Origin: Eleginops maclovinus
Taxonomy: Eukaryota; Chordata; Actinopteri; Perciformes; Eleginopidae
Assembly (NCBI RefSeq): GCF_036324505.1
Contig: NC_086360.1
Span: 4,259,546-4,323,545 of the forward strand
Direction of reading: 5' to 3'
DNA: 64,000 nucleotides
A model generated the notes under the pieces. The model was not told where the DNA came from. It did not search any database and saw only the letters and a program-made list of their open reading frames with translations. Of this stretch, positions 61,979-64,000 are shown piece after piece. The translations under genes and the position numbers were made by a program. Positions within the stretch are counted from its first letter, which is position 1; each line of letters opens with the position of its first letter.

Positions 61979-64000
61979 CTGAAGACAGATGAGCAGACAT
62001 GTAGAAAGACAGGGAGGACAGACATACAGGTGAACAGACAGACACAAAGACTCTACAGCTGTCAGACTGGCTTCATGAACATGGTCAAATCTACAGTGAG
62101 ATAAAAGAAAATCTCTACCAAATATTTTCACAGACTTTATCTCTGAGTCATCCTTTAACTGTTGACATATAAGCAGAGCAATGGGCCATGTTTGATTACA
62201 TTGACAGTATCTCTCTCTTGTAAACAAACTCTCTTTACATTTGTCTGAGGAGACCTTAGTTTTTAAATTGTCGAAGTAAAATGAATCAATGTGCAGTGGA
62301 TCTCAATAAACAAATAACCCAGAAATGTCATATATCCAACATGTCCTCTGAATGGTTTTCAATGTTTCTTTACTTTCTTTCATGATATGAACAGGAATGG
62401 ATGGAACTAGCTTACATGTAAATTAACATTTTCTCGTGCTAATTTTTGAGTTAAAACCTGCCACATTTTGGCAAAAAATAAATAAATACATAGACCCTTG
62501 CTTTCTTTTCTTTTTCTTTCTTAGCTTGTCATGTTAACATACAGTCATGACATTGACATTTAGCATTGAGCACAAGTTAAACATTTGAATCATTATTTTT
62601 TTTATCCTTTTGCAAATACAATTTATTACAGAAGACAATAGAGGCAAAGAAGCAGCAGTAAACTATCAAATAAATTCAAAAAAATGAATCTATTAATAAA
62701 ACACTTTAGAAATAGGAATATGTTAATATTAATATTGTAAAATAATCAACAACAAAACGAAGAACAAAAAAAGAATAGGCGTTAGCAAAATGTACATGTG
62801 TAGTTTTATCGTGCATCATTTCAAGCTATCATGATTACAACCTAACCATCTGTGTAGTGTTTATGTATTTATCAAATTCCCAACTTCATGTATTTTACTT
62901 GTGTCTTTGTTAGAGTGGCATTTATACAAAACTTTACAAGTCGGTTGAATATAGCTGTAGTAAGGGAAGCTACCGATTGGGCGCTGTGACTGGTGTGACC
63001 CCATTGCATAATGGTAGTGTTCTTTTAAAATAAAAAACAATCAGTCAGTCAATTTGTCTGATAAAGTTTCTATCCTCACAATGACTTTCCTGAGCCATAA
63101 ACAGCCTGAAGCTGATGGGGGCTCCCCTCAGTTTGTCGTCAGCAGGTTGATAAAACATGAAAAGTGTCATGAAGTCAGTCTGTGTTCATGTGATGAATGA
63201 AGCTGTTGTTCCTCTCCCGCTGAATGAATACTGACTTTGTGTTTAAGCTTCAGAAGAGCTAAGAGCTGCAATCATTGAAGGCAGTGATGTAAGGCGTCTC
63301 TCAGTTCACATTACCCACTACAGATAAAAATACAAACTGTGTTTACCCAACATTTTCCTCTCCTAGGGTTAAATGAGTACACAAATAAATCATATTTTAT
63401 TCCCAGTATTTGTGATAATAATGTGATCCTGTTTTGATGGCCTTATTTTTGCTCAGTTCATGTGTTATAGAGCTCCGGAAAAAATTAAGAGACCACTCCA
63501 AATGTTTCTTAAATCTTTACCTCTACATGCATGGCAGCCAATCCAGTGTCTGTTGAATTCCAACATAGAAAACTTGTCAGTAGTTTATAAAATACAATAG
63601 AAAATAAAAATAATGATTTAATGCAAAGACATATCTATAAATAATAAAACAACAGAAAATGATAATGCTGAAGTGGTCTCTTAACTTTATCCGCAGCTGT
63701 ATACTGTATTTAGGTGTTGGTAGTTCAACATATATAAGTATAGAAGTGGTCAATTTGAATGTGAAATTAATGAAAAATAAATAGAAATGCCCTTATTTGA
63801 AAAAACAAACAGCATCAGGAAAATGTAATTAGTTACATTTAAAATAGTAATTTTCCACTATCTTTATCCAAAAATGTTTGGATTAAATAACACATTTTGT
63901 TGTTATTTATATTCTTGTATATATACAGTATGTGATGGTACGATTGAGCGTCCACCACATTAAATACACATATTTGTTGTGTTTAACTTTGTAAGTGTTT
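61979..64000. other. Upstream part of the AFAP-like gene, first exon not found
   Basis: The first visible AFAP-like exon needs one preceding base to complete xTG. I could not place that exon here with confidence, so it may be outside the window. The only recognised feature is the MITE at 63467-63701. The rest is AT-rich. Confidence 0.45.
63467..63701. mobile_element. TACAGCTCCGG-family MITE, near-complete copy
   Basis: Starts TAGAGCTCCGGAAAAAATTA and ends TTAACTTTATCCGCAGCTGTA. The inner words AAGAGACCACT and AGTGGTCTCTTAA are inverted ends. It shares ACTCCAAATGTTTCTTAAAT with the copy at 2191-2411. Confidence 0.75.

Overview
This window is vertebrate nuclear DNA, most likely from a ray-finned (teleost) fish. 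It holds long intron-containing genes with GT-AG splice sites, several (AC/GT)n microsatellites, many short non-autonomous DNA transposons, tRNA-derived SINEs and an L2-type LINE fragment. The encoded proteins are vertebrate ones. I rebuilt exon models by hand from splice sites, reading phase and family similarity; nothing was searched against a database.

Layout. About 1.3-13.7 kb, plus strand: spin1-like spindlin, six coding exons, 262 aa, with a long 3' UTR. About 14.8-21.2 kb, plus strand: an array of seven U13 (SNORD13) box C/D snoRNA genes. Each has a PSE-like element at about -64 to -45. Six of the seven lie in three head-to-tail units of 1,867 bp, and each unit carries two snoRNA subtypes. 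21.9-29.0 kb, plus strand: mak16, ten coding exons, 309 aa. 29-34.9 kb: no gene, probably partly the long 3' UTR of rab14. 34.9-42.6 kb, minus strand: rab14, seven coding exons, 215 aa, plus an upstream non-coding exon. 45.4 kb to beyond 62 kb, minus strand: a two-PH-domain adaptor of the AFAP family, closest to AFAP1L2/XB130. Fifteen exons and at least 577 aa are visible; its first exon is not identified. One of its introns carries a 5'-truncated L2-clade LINE on the opposite strand with a long open endonuclease-C-terminal/reverse-transcriptase frame.

The genes do not form one pathway. Two neighbours do share a theme: U13 guides acetylation of 18S rRNA helix 45, and MAK16 is a 60S assembly factor. 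As I recall it, human SNORD13 also lies beside MAK16, so the linkage looks ancient, while the multiplication into an array here looks recent and lineage-specific.

The observations most worth checking are: the U13 array and its two-subtype higher-order repeat; spin1 exon 4, which begins with a consensus donor (GTAAGT) right after its acceptor, is an in-frame 156 nt exon and is preceded by a 157 bp UG tract; a second exon, in the AFAP-like gene, whose acceptor is also formed by a UG microsatellite; two perfect hairpins in introns; a 33 bp minisatellite of about 32 units grown at the end of a dispersed repeat; and the shortened AFAP-like protein with a poly-glutamate insertion in PH domain 2.
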